From contig NZ_CP031747.1 in the NCBI RefSeq assembly GCF_005311025.1, positions 3,943,870 to 4,007,869 on the forward strand: a stretch of 64,000 nt of DNA. The letters run 5' to 3'. Under the pieces are notes generated by a model. That model was given only the letters and a program-made list of their open reading frames with translations, was not told where the DNA came from and ran no database searches. Origin of the DNA: Alcaligenes faecalis (GTDB taxonomy: Bacteria; Pseudomonadota; Gammaproteobacteria; Burkholderiales; Burkholderiaceae_B). Position 1 is the first letter of the stretch, and the number at the start of each line of letters is the position of its first letter. The translations under genes and the position numbers were made by a program. Positions 49,121-58,523 of this stretch are shown one piece after another.

Positions 49121-49930
49121 ATGAAATCCCTGTCTTTTCTTACACCCGCCTTGAAGCGCAGCGTTCAGATTAGCGTACTTAGCCTGACGGCCTTATTGGC
49201 GGCCTGTGGCAGTAGCGGTCCCTTCAAACTTGATGACAGCTATAGCGCTCAGGGCCAGAACAGCCGAGTGCGTTATCTGGTCATGCACTACACCGCTGGC
49301 GACCACGCCACCTCCTTGAAGGTGCTGACGCAGCGTGATGTCAGCGCCCATTACCTGGTCAGCGACGAGCGCCGTCCCACTGTCTACCGTCTGGTTCCAG
49401 AGGAACGCCGCGCCTGGCATGCAGGTCTGGGCTCCTGGTACGGTTTCACAGACCTGAATACCGGCTCTATCGGCATCGAAATCGTTAATATGGGCCGCTT
49501 GGCAGATGGTCGCTGGGCTCCGTATACGTCCGGGCAGATTGAAGCAATCAAAGCACTGCTGAAAGACCTGGCTCAGCGCCATGGCGTGTCTGCCCGCAAT
49601 ATTATTGGCCACAGCGATGTTGCCCCACAACGCAAGCTGGACCCCGGCCCTCATTTCCCCTGGAAGGAACTGGCCCAAGCAGGTATAGGCCGCTGGTACA
49701 AGGAATCACAGGCCCGAGCACTGCAGGCGCAGTACGCCACGCGTCCCCTGCCCTCTGCCGCTCAAACCCAGGCCCTGCTGCGCAAAGCAGGCTACGAAAC
49801 GCCTGACAGCGGCATGTTCGACAAGGCCACACAAAACGTGATCGCCGCCTTCCAGATGCACTACCGCCCAGCCCGCTACGACGGCACTTTGGATGCCGAA
49901 ACAGCCGCCATTCTGCAAAGTCTGGATTGA
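49121..49930 (+). CDS. N-acetylmuramoyl-L-alanine amidase lipoprotein with PG-binding domain
   Basis: 269-residue AmpD/amidase_2-type zinc enzyme predicted to cut the bond between MurNAc and the stem peptide. A signal peptide with SVLSLTALLAAC has a lipobox (Cys about 27). The amidase domain starts RVRYLVMHYTAGD (zinc His about 54) and includes IGIEIVN, GHSDVAPQRKLDPGPHFPW (His and Asp ligands). A peptidoglycan-binding_1 domain (about 205-268, LLRKAGYETPDSGMFDKATQNVIAAFQ) ends the protein. The domain order resembles E. coli AmiD. The ATG at 49121 follows the upstream stop by 1 nt. Confidence 0.93.
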   Translation: MKSLSFLTPALKRSVQISVLSLTALLAACGSSGPFKLDDSYSAQGQNSRVRYLVMHYTAGDHATSLKVLTQRDVSAHYLVSDERRPTVYRLVPEERRAWHAGLGSWYGFTDLNTGSIGIEIVNMGRLADGRWAPYTSGQIEAIKALLKDLAQRHGVSARNIIGHSDVAPQRKLDPGPHFPWKELAQAGIGRWYKESQARALQAQYATRPLPSAAQTQALLRKAGYETPDSGMFDKATQNVIAAFQMHYRPARYDGTLDAETAAILQSLD

Positions 49931-49931
49931 T

Positions 49932-49971
49932 AAAAAAACAGGTAATGGGCTTATGCTCATTACCTGTTTTG
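49932..49971. terminator. Bidirectional terminator
   Basis: AAAACAGGTAATG / CATTACCTGTTTT, a perfect 13-bp stem with a 10-nt loop, A run and T run on either side, between convergent amidase and msrQ genes. Confidence 0.93.
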
Positions 49972-49972
49972 C

Positions 49973-50581
49973 TTAGTGCGCTGTCTTATTCAATACGGGC
50001 CAGCGGCGCAAAACCAGCAAGCCCACCAGAACCAAACCATAGACATAAACTTCCACCACATCATTTTTACCAGTACGAATCAGGTAAAAGTGCAGGATGG
50101 AAAGGACCGCCGCCAAATACACGGTTTGATGCAAGCGGCTCCAACCACGACCCAAACGTTTCTGCCAGCCATGCGTGGAGGTCAGGGTCAGGGCCAATAA
50201 AATCAGCACAGCCACTACCCCGATCGCAATCAAGGGCCGCTGCATCACGTCCTGCCACATGGACAGCCAGTCGCCCGAGCGATCCCACCAGGCCCAGGCC
50301 AAGGTATGCAAAGCTGCATAAAAAAAACTGAACAAGCCCAACATGCGGCGCCAACGCACCAAGGCGGGCTGAGCCAGCAAACGCCTTACAGGACTTAAAG
50401 CCAGGGTCAGCAGCAAGAGTACCAAGGCCCAGATCCCACTGGATCGGGTCAAAAATTCAGCTGGATTGGCACTTAGGCCATTGTTGAAACCCAACCATAC
50501 CCAGCGCCCCAAGGGAAACAAGCCCAGCAAGAATACCAAGGGCTTGAGCCTATCCAACTGCGCAGCCTTCCAGGTACTCAT
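49973..50581 (-). CDS. msrQ: Heme-binding membrane subunit MsrQ
   Basis: 202-residue inner-membrane b-type heme protein that passes quinol or flavin-derived electrons to the periplasmic reductase MsrP. Six hydrophobic helices are seen; conserved His residues occur in FFYAALHTLAWAW (about 92), SRLHQTVY (about 150) and LSILHFYLI (about 163). The start PLVFLLGLFPLGRWVWLG is typical of YedZ/MsrQ. It overlaps the msrP stop by 1 nt. Confidence 0.94.
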   Translation of the reverse strand: MSTWKAAQLDRLKPLVFLLGLFPLGRWVWLGFNNGLSANPAEFLTRSSGIWALVLLLLTLALSPVRRLLAQPALVRWRRMLGLFSFFYAALHTLAWAWWDRSGDWLSMWQDVMQRPLIAIGVVAVLILLALTLTSTHGWQKRLGRGWSRLHQTVYLAAVLSILHFYLIRTGKNDVVEVYVYGLVLVGLLVLRRWPVLNKTAH

Positions 50582-51534
50582 CAGTAGTAACGCCTTAAGT
50601 CCATATCGGCATACAGACCTGCCACGTCTTCGGCATAGCCGTTAAAAGGCAAAGTCGGCTTTTTGGTGGCGAAGAATCCCGAACCGATGACACGTTCAGT
50701 GGCCTGGCTCCAGCGGGGATGCGGCACTTCCGGGTTCACATTGGCGTAAAAGCCATACTCATGCGGAGCCACCTTCATCCAGCTGGACTCGGGCATGGTG
50801 TCCGTCAAGGTGATGCGCACCAAAGACTTGGCCGATTTGAACCCATACTTCCACGGCACGATAAGCCGCACCGGCGCTCCATTCTGAACAGGCAGGCTTT
50901 TTCCGTACAGACCGGTAGCCAGCAGAGTCAAAGGATGCATGGCCTCGTCCAACCGTAGCGCCTCCACATAGGGCCAGGCCAAGATACGAGAGCGTAGACC
51001 CGGCATGGTTTCCGGGTCCGCCGCTGTTTCAAACCGAACAAAGCGGGCCGAGCCCTGGGGCGACGCCTGCTTTAGCAAGGCCGACAAGGAATAGCCCACC
51101 CAGGGCACCACCATGGACCAAGCTTCAACACAACGCAGACGATAAATACGCTCTTCCAAAGGGGCCAGCTTCAATATCTGGTCCATATCCAAGGTAAGCG
51201 GCTTGTTCACCAAACCGTCAATCTGCAAAGTCCAGGGTTCAGTCTTGAATTTCCCCGAATGGCGGGCAGGATCTTCCTTGCCCGTGCCAAACTCGTAGAA
51301 ATTATTGTAGGAGGTGACATCGGACTCGCTGGTGGGCATATCGTCCAGTTTCCAGCGCTGGGAAGGCGTGAACGACAAGTCCTGCCCTACCGGGACCGCC
51401 TGAGCCCGACCCGGCAAGCTGGCCGCCAAGGCCAAGGCGCCGGGAGCCTGCAAAAGCAGGCGGCGGCGCGCCCGCCAGACCGACTCGTCGGTAATTTCAG
51501 AGGGACGTATGGGCTGCGAACGTGATTTGAACAT
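50581..51534 (-). CDS. msrP: Periplasmic methionine-sulfoxide reductase catalytic subunit MsrP
   Basis: 317-residue molybdenum-cofactor enzyme repairing oxidised methionines in periplasmic proteins. A twin-arginine signal (ARRRLLLQAPGALALAA, about 22-38) directs export of the folded protein. The molybdenum-ligand Cys is in YRLRCVEAWSMVVPWVGY (about 135). GLVNKPLTLDMDQIL and VPWKYGFKSAKSLVRI are other family blocks. Of the two ATGs at 51540 and 51534, the second has AGGAG at proper spacing, whereas the first abuts it. Confidence 0.95.
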   Translation of the reverse strand: MFKSRSQPIRPSEITDESVWRARRRLLLQAPGALALAASLPGRAQAVPVGQDLSFTPSQRWKLDDMPTSESDVTSYNNFYEFGTGKEDPARHSGKFKTEPWTLQIDGLVNKPLTLDMDQILKLAPLEERIYRLRCVEAWSMVVPWVGYSLSALLKQASPQGSARFVRFETAADPETMPGLRSRILAWPYVEALRLDEAMHPLTLLATGLYGKSLPVQNGAPVRLIVPWKYGFKSAKSLVRITLTDTMPESSWMKVAPHEYGFYANVNPEVPHPRWSQATERVIGSGFFATKKPTLPFNGYAEDVAGLYADMDLRRYY

Positions 51535-51588
51535 CTCCATCTCCTGAACCTGTCTGGCAAGATGGTCGTCAAACCGGCTTGCCGCCTA

Positions 51589-52242
51589 TTAAATCCGTGC
51601 CAATACCCAATCGCGCATTTGCGCCACATTATCAACCATGACCGTGGGCTCAGCCTTTGCCAGGGTTTGAGGATCATGCGCGCCGTAAGTGACAGCCACG
51701 CTATCCATGCCCGCATTGGCCGCCATATGAATATCGTGCACGGTGTCGCCCACCATCAAGACCTGCTCGGGCTCCAACATCAATTCGGCCAGCAATTGAT
51801 GCAGCATTTCCGGGTCCGGCTTGCTGCGGGTTTCATCTGCACAACGGGTAGCATCAAAAAAAGTGCTGAGATTGACCTGCTGCAGCACTCTATCCAAACC
51901 TTGACGACTTTTACCCGTTGCCACTCCTAAGGCAATCTGGCGGCCACGAAGTTCACCCATGAAAGGCAAAATTCCGTCAAATAACTTGATATGCGGGTCA
52001 CGCTGCATAAAGTGATGACGATAACGCTCCAGAAACAGCGGCATCTGCTCGGCAGTCAAATCCGGCACAGCGCGATACAAGGCGCTTTCCAGCGACAAAC
52101 CAATAACCCAGCTGGCTTGCTGAATCGAGGGCACAGGCAATTGCAGATCCGCACTGGCCAACTGAATAGAACTGGCAATTGAGTACGTCGAATCCATAAC
52201 TGTGCCGTCCCAATCAAACAGAACGGCGGCGTAACGCGTCAT
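51589..52242 (-). CDS. HAD-family hydrolase, phosphoglycolate-phosphatase-like
   Basis: 217-residue HAD subfamily IA phosphatase. Motif I DWDGTVMDS holds the nucleophile Asp (about 10), motif II ATGKS is at about 107-111, motif III Lys in RSKPDPEML (about 140) and motif IV GDTVHDIHMAANAG (about 164-177). The small helical cap lies between about 20 and 90. It resembles Gph-type enzymes but the substrate is not settled by sequence. It starts 2 nt after rluC, a pairing common in betaproteobacteria. Confidence 0.9.
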   Translation of the reverse strand: MTRYAAVLFDWDGTVMDSTYSIASSIQLASADLQLPVPSIQQASWVIGLSLESALYRAVPDLTAEQMPLFLERYRHHFMQRDPHIKLFDGILPFMGELRGRQIALGVATGKSRQGLDRVLQQVNLSTFFDATRCADETRSKPDPEMLHQLLAELMLEPEQVLMVGDTVHDIHMAANAGMDSVAVTYGAHDPQTLAKAEPTVMVDNVAQMRDWVLARI

Positions 52243-52244
52243 AA

Positions 52245-53207
52245 CTACTTCTCCAAACGCTCAAGAACGGCCTGACAGGCAGCCGGCAAGGCGGCCTCCA
52301 GAACCAGAGGCTGTCCGGTGACAGGATGATTGAACTCCAGGCGCCCCGAATGCAGGAACATGCGCTTGAAGCCCTGGCGGGCGAATTGATCGCGAATGGC
52401 ATCGTCGCCATACTTGTCGTCGCCCACAATCGGAAAGCCCGAATGGGCCAAATGAACCCGGATCTGGTGAGTGCGGCCGGTTTTCAGCTCCGCCTGTACC
52501 AAAGTAAAGCGACCAAAACGGCGCTGCATGGTGATGATGGTATGCGCAGGCTTGCCTGTGGGGTCAACCTTGACGCGCCGCTCCCCGCTTTCGGTCAGCC
52601 AGCGCAGCAAGGGGAAACGGATATGCTGGCGATCGTTCACCCAATCGCCCTGCACCAGCGCCCAATAAAATTTGCGAGCACGGATTTCGCGGAACATATC
52701 GTGCAAACCAACCAGGGCAGCACGACGCTTGGCGATAATCAGCAAACCGGAGGTATCCCGGTCCAGACGGTGGGCCAGCTCCAGAAAGGGCTCCTGAGGA
52801 CGGGCAGCACGCAACTGCTCGATGACACCAAAAGACACACCACTGCCACCATGCACGGCAACACCAGCAGGCTTGTCGATGACCATCAGGTGCTCGTCCT
52901 CGAACACCACCGGGAAAACGGCAGCGGGAACATGACGCGGCTGCTCGGGCTCGGGCAGGCGCAGCGGCGGAATGCGCACCATATCGCCGTCCTGCAAACG
53001 ATAGTCACTGCTGATACGGCCTTTATTCACGCGCACCTGACCGCCACGGATCGCTTTGTAAATGTGGCTTTTTGGCACCCCTTTACATTCACGTAACAAA
53101 AAATTATCTATACGCTGACCTGCCCGCGTTTCATCAATGCGTAATATTCGCACTTGAGGGGCTGATCTTTGTGATTCATGAGGTTTGCACATAACAAAAA
53201 GGGGCAT
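52245..53207 (-). CDS. rluC: 23S rRNA pseudouridine synthase RluC
   Basis: 320-residue enzyme modifying uridines 955, 2504 and 2580 of 23S rRNA (E. coli numbering). An S4 RNA-binding domain (about 28-95, GQRIDNFLLRECKGVPKSHIYKAIRGGQVRVNKGR) precedes the RluA-type catalytic domain with active-site Asp in LAHRLDRDTSGLL (about 150). RTHQIRVHLAHSGFPIVGDDKYGD follows near 250. Start uncertain between ATG 53207 and ATG 53192; neither has a good ribosome site. The rne promoter on the opposite strand overlaps its first codons. Confidence 0.94.
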   Translation of the reverse strand: MPLFVMCKPHESQRSAPQVRILRIDETRAGQRIDNFLLRECKGVPKSHIYKAIRGGQVRVNKGRISSDYRLQDGDMVRIPPLRLPEPEQPRHVPAAVFPVVFEDEHLMVIDKPAGVAVHGGSGVSFGVIEQLRAARPQEPFLELAHRLDRDTSGLLIIAKRRAALVGLHDMFREIRARKFYWALVQGDWVNDRQHIRFPLLRWLTESGERRVKVDPTGKPAHTIITMQRRFGRFTLVQAELKTGRTHQIRVHLAHSGFPIVGDDKYGDDAIRDQFARQGFKRMFLHSGRLEFNHPVTGQPLVLEAALPAACQAVLERLEK

Positions 53208-53212
53208 ATAAT
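53185..53212 (+). promoter_or_regulatory. Sigma-70 promoter of rne
   Basis: TTGCAC (53185-53190), a 16-nt spacer and a perfect TATAAT (53207-53212) read towards rne. Transcription would start near 53219, giving a leader of about 475 nt. The promoter overlaps the 5' end of rluC. Confidence 0.78.
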
Positions 53213-53695
53213 CGCTTCAGCCTATGGAAGCTGAGACTGGGTCCAGCGTAGAGATGCAAAGGGTGCGTCTCCGTTGGATGACCAAGGACTGATAATTGTA
53301 TCCTTGAGTTCCAGCTTCCGGGTCATAAGGTCGCCGGGGTGAGTCCGAAATAGCGAAAGTCGTGTGGCAAGAAGGCCCGCTTTCCAAGAGATGTTTTCCT
53401 CCCGCGTGCGGCGCTGAATTCCTGCACAGATTGTCCCGCTCTTTTGCACCAGCCGCATGATTTATGCGGCTGCCGTTCCCCCAGCAATTTTATATTCGTC
53501 AAACACACACCGTGACTCTGACCCCCCTGCTGATTGAACTTCGCGCTTTGGCGCGACTCGTGCCTCCCAGACTATAAGCCGGTAGGCCGATTTTGCCTGC
53601 CTGCACCAAACTGATGCAGCTATAGCGCTACACACCTGTGACCCGCGGTCGTGCGCCGATATTTCGGTGCTCCATGACAACGGAGATCCACACTC
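53213..53695 (+). ncRNA. Long structured rne 5' leader
   Basis: About 480 nt without a convincing gene precede rne. The leader folds locally: GGAAGCTG (53226-53233) pairs perfectly with CAGCTTCC (53312-53319), enclosing smaller hairpins such as AAGGA / TCCTT. A perfect 8-bp hairpin AGCCGCAT / ATGCGGCT lies at 53451-53471. In E. coli the rne leader is about 360 nt and mediates feedback by RNase E cleavage; an analogous role is likely here. Minus-strand frames in this region look non-coding. Confidence 0.6.
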
Positions 53696-56600
53696 ATGAA
53701 ACGCATGTTGTTCAATGCGACGCATCAAGAAGAACTACGCGTCGCCATTGTCGACGGTCAAAAACTGATTGACCTCGACATCGAAACAGCCGGGCGCGAA
53801 CAGCGCAAAGGCAATATCTACAAAGGGGTCATCACCCGCATCGAACCCGGCCTGGAAGCCTGCTTCGTCAGCTACGGTGAGGAGCGTCACGGCTTTCTGC
53901 CATTCAAGGAAGTAGCTCGCAGCTACTTCAAGGAAGGGGTTGATGTACGCAGCGCCCGCATCCAGGACGCCCTGGTTGAAGGCCAGGAACTGATCATCCA
54001 GGTTGAAAAAGAAGAGCGTGGCAACAAGGGCGCTGCCCTGACCACCTTCATTTCCCTGGCAGGCCGCTATCTGGTTCTGATGCCCAACAACCCCCGTGGG
54101 GGTGGCGTATCGCGCCGCGTTGAAGGCGAAGACCGCCAGGAACTGCGCGAAGCCATGGACCAGCTGGACATCCCGCAGGGCATGAGCATCATCGCCCGCA
54201 CCGCAGGTATCGGCCGCAGCGTCGAAGAGCTGCAGTGGGACCTGAACTACCTGATGCAGTTGTGGACCGCCATTGACGGCGCAGCCCGCGACAATGCAGC
54301 CCCCATCCTGATTTATCTGGAATCCAGCCTGGTTATCCGGGCAATCCGTGATTACTTCTCGCCCGATATTGGCGAAATCCTGATCGACACGGACGAGATT
54401 CACGAGCAGGCCGCCGCTTTCATGAGCGTGGTCATGCCCGACAATCTGCATCGCGTAAAGATGTACCGCGATGACATCCCGCTGTTCTCGCGCTTTCAGA
54501 TCGAACACCAGATCGAAACCGCCTACTCGCGTACCGTGCAATTGCCTTCGGGCGGTGCTGTCGTTATCGACCACACCGAGGCCCTGGTTGCCATTGACGT
54601 GAACTCGGCCCGCTCCACACGTGGTGCCGACATTGAAGAAACCGCCCTGCGCACCAACCAGGAAGCCGCCGACGAAGTGGCCCGCCAGTTGCGTTTGCGT
54701 GACTTGGGTGGCCTGATTGTTATCGACTTTATCGATATGGAAGACAGCAAGAACCAGCGTGCTGTCGAACAACGCCTGCGCGATGCCCTGCACCTGGACC
54801 GTGCTCGCGTCCAGATGGGCAAGATCTCGCGCTTTGGTCTGATGGAACTGTCCCGTCAGCGCCTGCGCCCTGCCCTGAATGAAGGCTCCCACATTACTTG
54901 CCCACGATGCACCGGCACTGGCGTCATTCGCGATGCCGAATCCAGCGCTCTGCATGTACTGCGTCTGCTGCAAGAAGAAGCCATGAAAGAAGGCACGGCC
55001 GCCCTGCACGCTCAGGTGCCGGTGGATGTGGCTACCTTCCTGCTGAACGAAAAACGCGCTGACATCACCAAGATCGAATCGCGCCTGAACATTGCCCTGA
55101 TCCTGATTCCGAACAAGAATCTGGAAACCCCGCACCACATCATCGAGCGCCTGCGCCACGACGACCCACGCCTGGATGAACTGCGCAGCAGCTACGAGCT
55201 GGTCCAGCAGCCTGAGCAGCAAGACAGCCTGGTGCCGCACCGCAGCCACGAAATCAAGCCTCGTCCAGAAGCCCTGGTCAAGAGCACCACACCGGCCCAG
55301 CCAGCTCCCATGAGCAAGCCTGCTGCTGCCGCCGCAGCCGCCAGCGCCGCTGCTAGCGACAACAAACCCGGCCTGCTCAAGCGCCTGCTGAACTGGTTGT
55401 CCGGCGCACCTGCCGAACCCGTGGCCGAGACCACCAAATCCGAAGGCAGCAAATCCTCCTCTGGCCGCCGCCAAGGTCGTCCCGGCCAATCCAATAGTGG
55501 CCGTGGCCAAGGTGGTCGTGGCCGTCGCCAGTCCAACCGCCCGGAAGCGGCTCAGGAAGAAAAAGCCAGCACGGAAAGCACCGGGGGGAATACCCGTGGT
55601 CGCCGCCGTAACGCCTCAGCAGGTAACGAATCTGCTCTGGAAACTCCACAAAGCGCCAACACGACGCCCGCCACTGCCGACGAAGGCAGCAGCAACAGCC
55701 GCAACCCACGCAACCGCCGTGGCCGTGGCCGTCAACGCCGTGAAGAAGGCAGCGCAGAAAACGTCGAGCTGAACAAAGACGTCGCCAGCACAGAAGCCCA
55801 GCCCGAACAGGCTGCTGCCGCAGCGGCCAGCGTGGCCGCAGTTGCTGCCGTGGCCGCCACCAAGCAAGAAGCGCAAAACCGCGCTGAACAGCTGGCCGAG
55901 GCCGACAGCGCTGATACCAGCGACAACTCGGATGCCGAAACCGACGAGAACAGCGAAAACGGCGCTCTGGACCCAGAGCGCAAACGTCGCCGTCGTCGTA
56001 GCCGTCGTGGTCGTCGCAACACCGACGCCAACGCCGTAGCCGAGAACGAAGAGAACAACGAAGAAGGCAATACCGGCGCCTACGTTGCTCACGAAACACC
56101 TAGCTTCAACCCCGCTGCCCTGGATGCCCAGGAACAAGCTGCCGCCCAAACCGCAGCAGCCGAGCCTGAACAGCCACAAGCAGCCGTAGAGGCACCTGCA
56201 GCCCAAGAAGCCGCTCCTGTCGCCGTAGAGGCCTCTGAAGAAGCCCCTGCCGCTGCTCAAGCCGCACAACAAGCTGAAGAAGTCGCTACGACCCCGGTAA
56301 ACGCTGTTGAAACCGCTCCAGCCCAGGAAGAAGTAGCCACTCCAGCCGTTCAGGCCGAAGTTGCTCCAGAAGCTCCAGCCGCAGAAGAAACCGTTGCTCC
56401 TGTGCAAGCAGAAGCTGCCGCCGAACCTGCCAAAGCAGAAGTGACCGAAGCTCAAGCTGAAGCTGTAGAAACAGCCGCAGCGCCCGCAGAAACGCAAGCC
56501 GCAGCAGAAACCCCAGCCGTTGAAGCCGCTCCAGTGGAAACTGCAGCCGTAGAAACCGCTACTGCCCAGGAAGAAGTTGCTGCTCCAGCCGCTCAGGCCG

Positions 56601-57040
56601 AGGTAGCGCCAGAAGCTCCTGCCGCTGAAGAAGCTGTTGCTCCTGCGCAAGCAGAAGTTGCTGCCGAACCAGCCAAAGCAGAAGCCACCGAAGCTCAAGC
56701 TGAAGCCGTGGAGACAACTGCTACTCCCGCAGAAGCACAACCTGCAGTTGAAGCCCCGGCCGTTGAAGCCACTCCAGTGGAAACCACAGCCGTAGAGATT
56801 CGCGTTGAGACTCAAACGACTGCAGCTGAAAAAGCCCCTGCTGCCGAACAAGCACAGAAGCCCGCAGCCGCCCCTCTGGAAGCCGTACTGAACGCAGCGG
56901 GCATCGAACTAGTGGAAACCGTTCGCTCGGCAACACAGGACGACTACCAGCCCGCACCAGTGCGCCTGGGTCGCCCACGCAAGCAACGTGCTGCAGAAAC
57001 CGAGAACAGCGAGCCGCTGCAACAGGTCGAAACGCAGTAA
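53696..57040 (+). CDS. rne: Ribonuclease E
   Basis: 1114-residue essential endoribonuclease and degradosome scaffold. The catalytic half (about 1-510) has the S1 domain ([27 protein letters not shown], about 40-66), catalytic Asp in [12 protein letters not shown] (about 301) and IVIDFIDM (about 344), and the zinc-link CPRCTGTG (about 403-410). The C-terminal half is low-complexity: a likely membrane-targeting amphipathic stretch ([14 protein letters not shown], about 555-570), arginine-rich RNA-binding patches ([19 protein letters not shown]), then an alanine/glutamate/proline-rich tail with an 81-residue tandem repeat. GGAG precedes the ATG. A strong terminator follows. Confidence 0.97.
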   Translation: MKRMLFNATHQEELRVAIVDGQKLIDLDIETAGREQRKGNIYKGVITRIEPGLEACFVSYGEERHGFLPFKEVARSYFKEGVDVRSARIQDALVEGQELIIQVEKEERGNKGAALTTFISLAGRYLVLMPNNPRGGGVSRRVEGEDRQELREAMDQLDIPQGMSIIARTAGIGRSVEELQWDLNYLMQLWTAIDGAARDNAAPILIYLESSLVIRAIRDYFSPDIGEILIDTDEIHEQAAAFMSVVMPDNLHRVKMYRDDIPLFSRFQIEHQIETAYSRTVQLPSGGAVVIDHTEALVAIDVNSARSTRGADIEETALRTNQEAADEVARQLRLRDLGGLIVIDFIDMEDSKNQRAVEQRLRDALHLDRARVQMGKISRFGLMELSRQRLRPALNEGSHITCPRCTGTGVIRDAESSALHVLRLLQEEAMKEGTAALHAQVPVDVATFLLNEKRADITKIESRLNIALILIPNKNLETPHHIIERLRHDDPRLDELRSSYELVQQPEQQDSLVPHRSHEIKPRPEALVKSTTPAQPAPMSKPAAAAAAASAAASDNKPGLLKRLLNWLSGAPAEPVAETTKSEGSKSSSGRRQGRPGQSNSGRGQGGRGRRQSNRPEAAQEEKASTESTGGNTRGRRRNASAGNESALETPQSANTTPATADEGSSNSRNPRNRRGRGRQRREEGSAENVELNKDVASTEAQPEQAAAAAASVAAVAAVAATKQEAQNRAEQLAEADSADTSDNSDAETDENSENGALDPERKRRRRRSRRGRRNTDANAVAENEENNEEGNTGAYVAHETPSFNPAALDAQEQAAAQTAAAEPEQPQAAVEAPAAQEAAPVAVEASEEAPAAAQAAQQAEEVATTPVNAVETAPAQEEVATPAVQAEVAPEAPAAEETVAPVQAEAAAEPAKAEVTEAQAEAVETAAAPAETQAAAETPAVEAAPVETAAVETATAQEEVAAPAAQAEVAPEAPAAEEAVAPAQAEVAAEPAKAEATEAQAEAVETTATPAEAQPAVEAPAVEATPVETTAVEIRVETQTTAAEKAPAAEQAQKPAAAPLEAVLNAAGIELVETVRSATQDDYQPAPVRLGRPRKQRAAETENSEPLQQVETQ
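56309..56794 (+). repeat. Tandem 243-bp duplication inside rne
   Basis: Two in-frame copies (56309-56551 and 56552-56794), each 81 codons, encode closely similar Ala/Glu/Pro-rich sequence, both beginning [21 protein letters not shown]. They diverge at scattered positions, mostly synonymous or Ala/Thr/Val exchanges, so the duplication is not fresh. Confidence 0.85.
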
Positions 57041-57052
57041 ACAGCAAGACTA

Positions 57053-57084
57053 GAAACGCCGCCCTTTGGGGCGGCGTTTTTTTT
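57053..57084 (+). terminator. Rho-independent terminator after rne
   Basis: AAACGCCGCC / GGCGGCGTTT stem with a short loop and a run of eight T, about 13 nt after the rne stop. Confidence 0.95.
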
Positions 57085-57160
57085 CCTCTCGTATCCATAA
57101 AGAGTAGCCATCTAGGCTCCTTCTCCCTCTTCTTGAGCCCTCTGCGATATTCCTTTTTTG

Positions 57161-57383
57161 TTGGTGTGGGGAGTACGACTCTGGGGCGAGTCAGGGACTT
57201 GGCCGCGGGCTATTGAACAATCCAGGGTGCAAGCCCAGTGCTGTTCGAGCCAGACGCTTGTACTTGGTCCGGGGGACCAAGTACCTGGCGAGTTCACTGG
57301 GCGCCTGGATTGTTCAATAGCCAAGGGTACCCGTGCGCAGCACGGGCCAAGGCCCCGCCCCAGGGCCGTACTCCCCACACCAA
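57161..57383. repeat. 223-bp near-palindrome with nested stems
   Basis: The outer arms TTGGTGTGGGGAGTACG (57161-57177) and its complement (57367-57383) pair perfectly over 17 bp. After one mismatch and a wobble, CTGGGGCG / CGCCCCAG continues the stem. A perfect 19-bp stem follows (57208-57226 with 57304-57322, GGCTATTGAACAATCCAGG). Then CCCAGTG / CACTGGG, GCCAG / CTGGC, and a perfect 11-bp top hairpin (57260-57270 with 57274-57284, loop GGG). A side hairpin CCCGTGC / GCACGGG sits at 57330-57346. Short frames on both strands read through the palindrome and look non-coding. It lies between the rne and accD terminators; the bases on either side (57085-57160 and 57384-57472) show nothing else. 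Confidence 0.85.
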
Positions 57384-57472
57384 GAAAACCAAGCCAATCT
57401 CGCCCTGAGATCTCCACCCAGAAGCCTATGCTTCAATAGCACAAACCTCTCCACCCAAAAAAACATCAGCCC

Positions 57473-57504
57473 AAAAAAAACGCCACCTAAACCCAGGTGG
57501 CGTT
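57473..57504 (-). terminator. Terminator after accD
   Basis: Perfect 10-bp stem AACGCCACCT / AGGTGGCGTT with a 6-nt loop; on the minus strand a run of eight T follows. It is 23 nt after the accD stop. Confidence 0.93.
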
Positions 57505-57527
57505 CTTCTTTAGCAATTCCTTGGCAA

Positions 57528-58406
57528 TCAAGAATGCCGCGACACAGCCTCAGCAGGCTGACGAGTCAGCAAAGCCAGCAACTCGGCCAGCTCACGCTGC
57601 AGCTCGCGACGATCAACCACCATATCGATAGCGCCCTTCTCCAGCAAGAACTCGGCACGCTGGAAGCCTTCAGGCAGCTTTTCGCGCACAGTCTGCTCAA
57701 TCACGCGAGGGCCGGCAAAACCGATCAAGGCATTAGGCTCGGCAATCACCACATCGCCCATAAAAGCGAAACTGGCCGACACACCACCCATGGTGGGGTC
57801 AGTCAAAATGCTGATAAACGGCAAACCCGCATCCGACAATTCAGCCAAAATAGCCGTCGTCTTGGCCATCTGCATCAGAGAGAACAAGCTCTCCTGCATA
57901 CGCGCACCACCCGAAGCGGCCACGCAAATAAAAGGACTACGGTTGGCAATAGCCGCCTGCACACCACGTGTGAAACGCTCGCCTACCACGGAACCCATGG
58001 AACCGGCCATGTATTCAAACTCGAAGCAGGCCACTACGGCAGGCACAGACAGAATCGTGCCGCTCATGACCACCATGGCTTCAGTTTCGCCCGTCTGCTT
58101 GGCCGCCTCGGAAACGCGCTCGGTGTACTTGCGCGAATCGCGGAACTTCAAGGGGTCCATAGGACGGGTGTTGGAACCAATCTCGGTCTGGCCTTCGGGG
58201 TCCAGCAAGGACTTGATCCGGGCACGAGCACCAATGCGCATGTGATGGCTGCATTTGGGGCAGACATTCAAGGTGGCCTGGAGATCTTCCTTGTAGAGCA
58301 CAGACTCACACGACGGACATTTCACCCACAGCCCTTCGGGAACGCGACGGCTGCTTTCGGGGTTACGGTTAATTCGCGGCGGGAGTATTTTCTCGATCCA
58401 GCTCAT
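57528..58406 (-). CDS. accD: Acetyl-CoA carboxylase carboxyltransferase subunit beta
   Basis: 292-residue subunit of the carboxyltransferase that makes malonyl-CoA. The N-terminal zinc ribbon has CPSC (about 30-33) and CPKC (about 49-52). The crotonase-like domain includes [24 protein letters not shown] (about 160-170) and [14 protein letters not shown] (about 190-203). It starts [12 protein letters not shown]; the frame extends 14 codons upstream but the ATG at 58406 has AGGA and the family N terminus. It follows trpA, as in many proteobacteria, though a terminator lies between. Confidence 0.97.
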   Translation of the reverse strand: MSWIEKILPPRINRNPESSRRVPEGLWVKCPSCESVLYKEDLQATLNVCPKCSHHMRIGARARIKSLLDPEGQTEIGSNTRPMDPLKFRDSRKYTERVSEAAKQTGETEAMVVMSGTILSVPAVVACFEFEYMAGSMGSVVGERFTRGVQAAIANRSPFICVAASGGARMQESLFSLMQMAKTTAILAELSDAGLPFISILTDPTMGGVSASFAFMGDVVIAEPNALIGFAGPRVIEQTVREKLPEGFQRAEFLLEKGAIDMVVDRRELQRELAELLALLTRQPAEAVSRHS

Positions 58407-58460
58407 TGTTAGATCCTGTTTTCGCCTGGCCGGCACCCGGCCCACCAAGCTCTTTATTCT

Positions 58461-58491
58461 GAAAAAAAGCGCCTGTTCCTAAAGAACAGGC
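58461..58491 (-). terminator. Terminator between trpA and accD
   Basis: Perfect 8-bp stem GCCTGTTC / GAACAGGC with loop CTAAA; on the minus strand GCGC and a run of seven T follow. It lies 33 nt after the trpA stop, so accD is expected to have its own promoter or depend on read-through. Confidence 0.85.
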
Positions 58492-58523
58492 AGATGATTC
58501 TATACGCGGAATAGGTATTTAGG

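Noticed and set aside
53222-53728. Minus-strand frames in the rne leader
   Set aside because: Arg/Ser/Cys-rich translations with no ribosome sites; the region is better explained as a 5' leader on plus.
53735-55510. 591-codon minus-strand frame opposite rne
   Set aside because: It is the antisense of a GC-rich, Ala/Glu-rich gene; such frames are long by composition only. Rne itself is unmistakable.
57158-57439. Short open frame on plus (93 codons), with a matching one on minus at 57112-57417
   Set aside because: Both read straight through the large palindrome, and their translations mirror the inverted repeat (EQSR and CSIA occur on both). Composition is unlike neighbouring genes, so the frames are by-products of the repeat.
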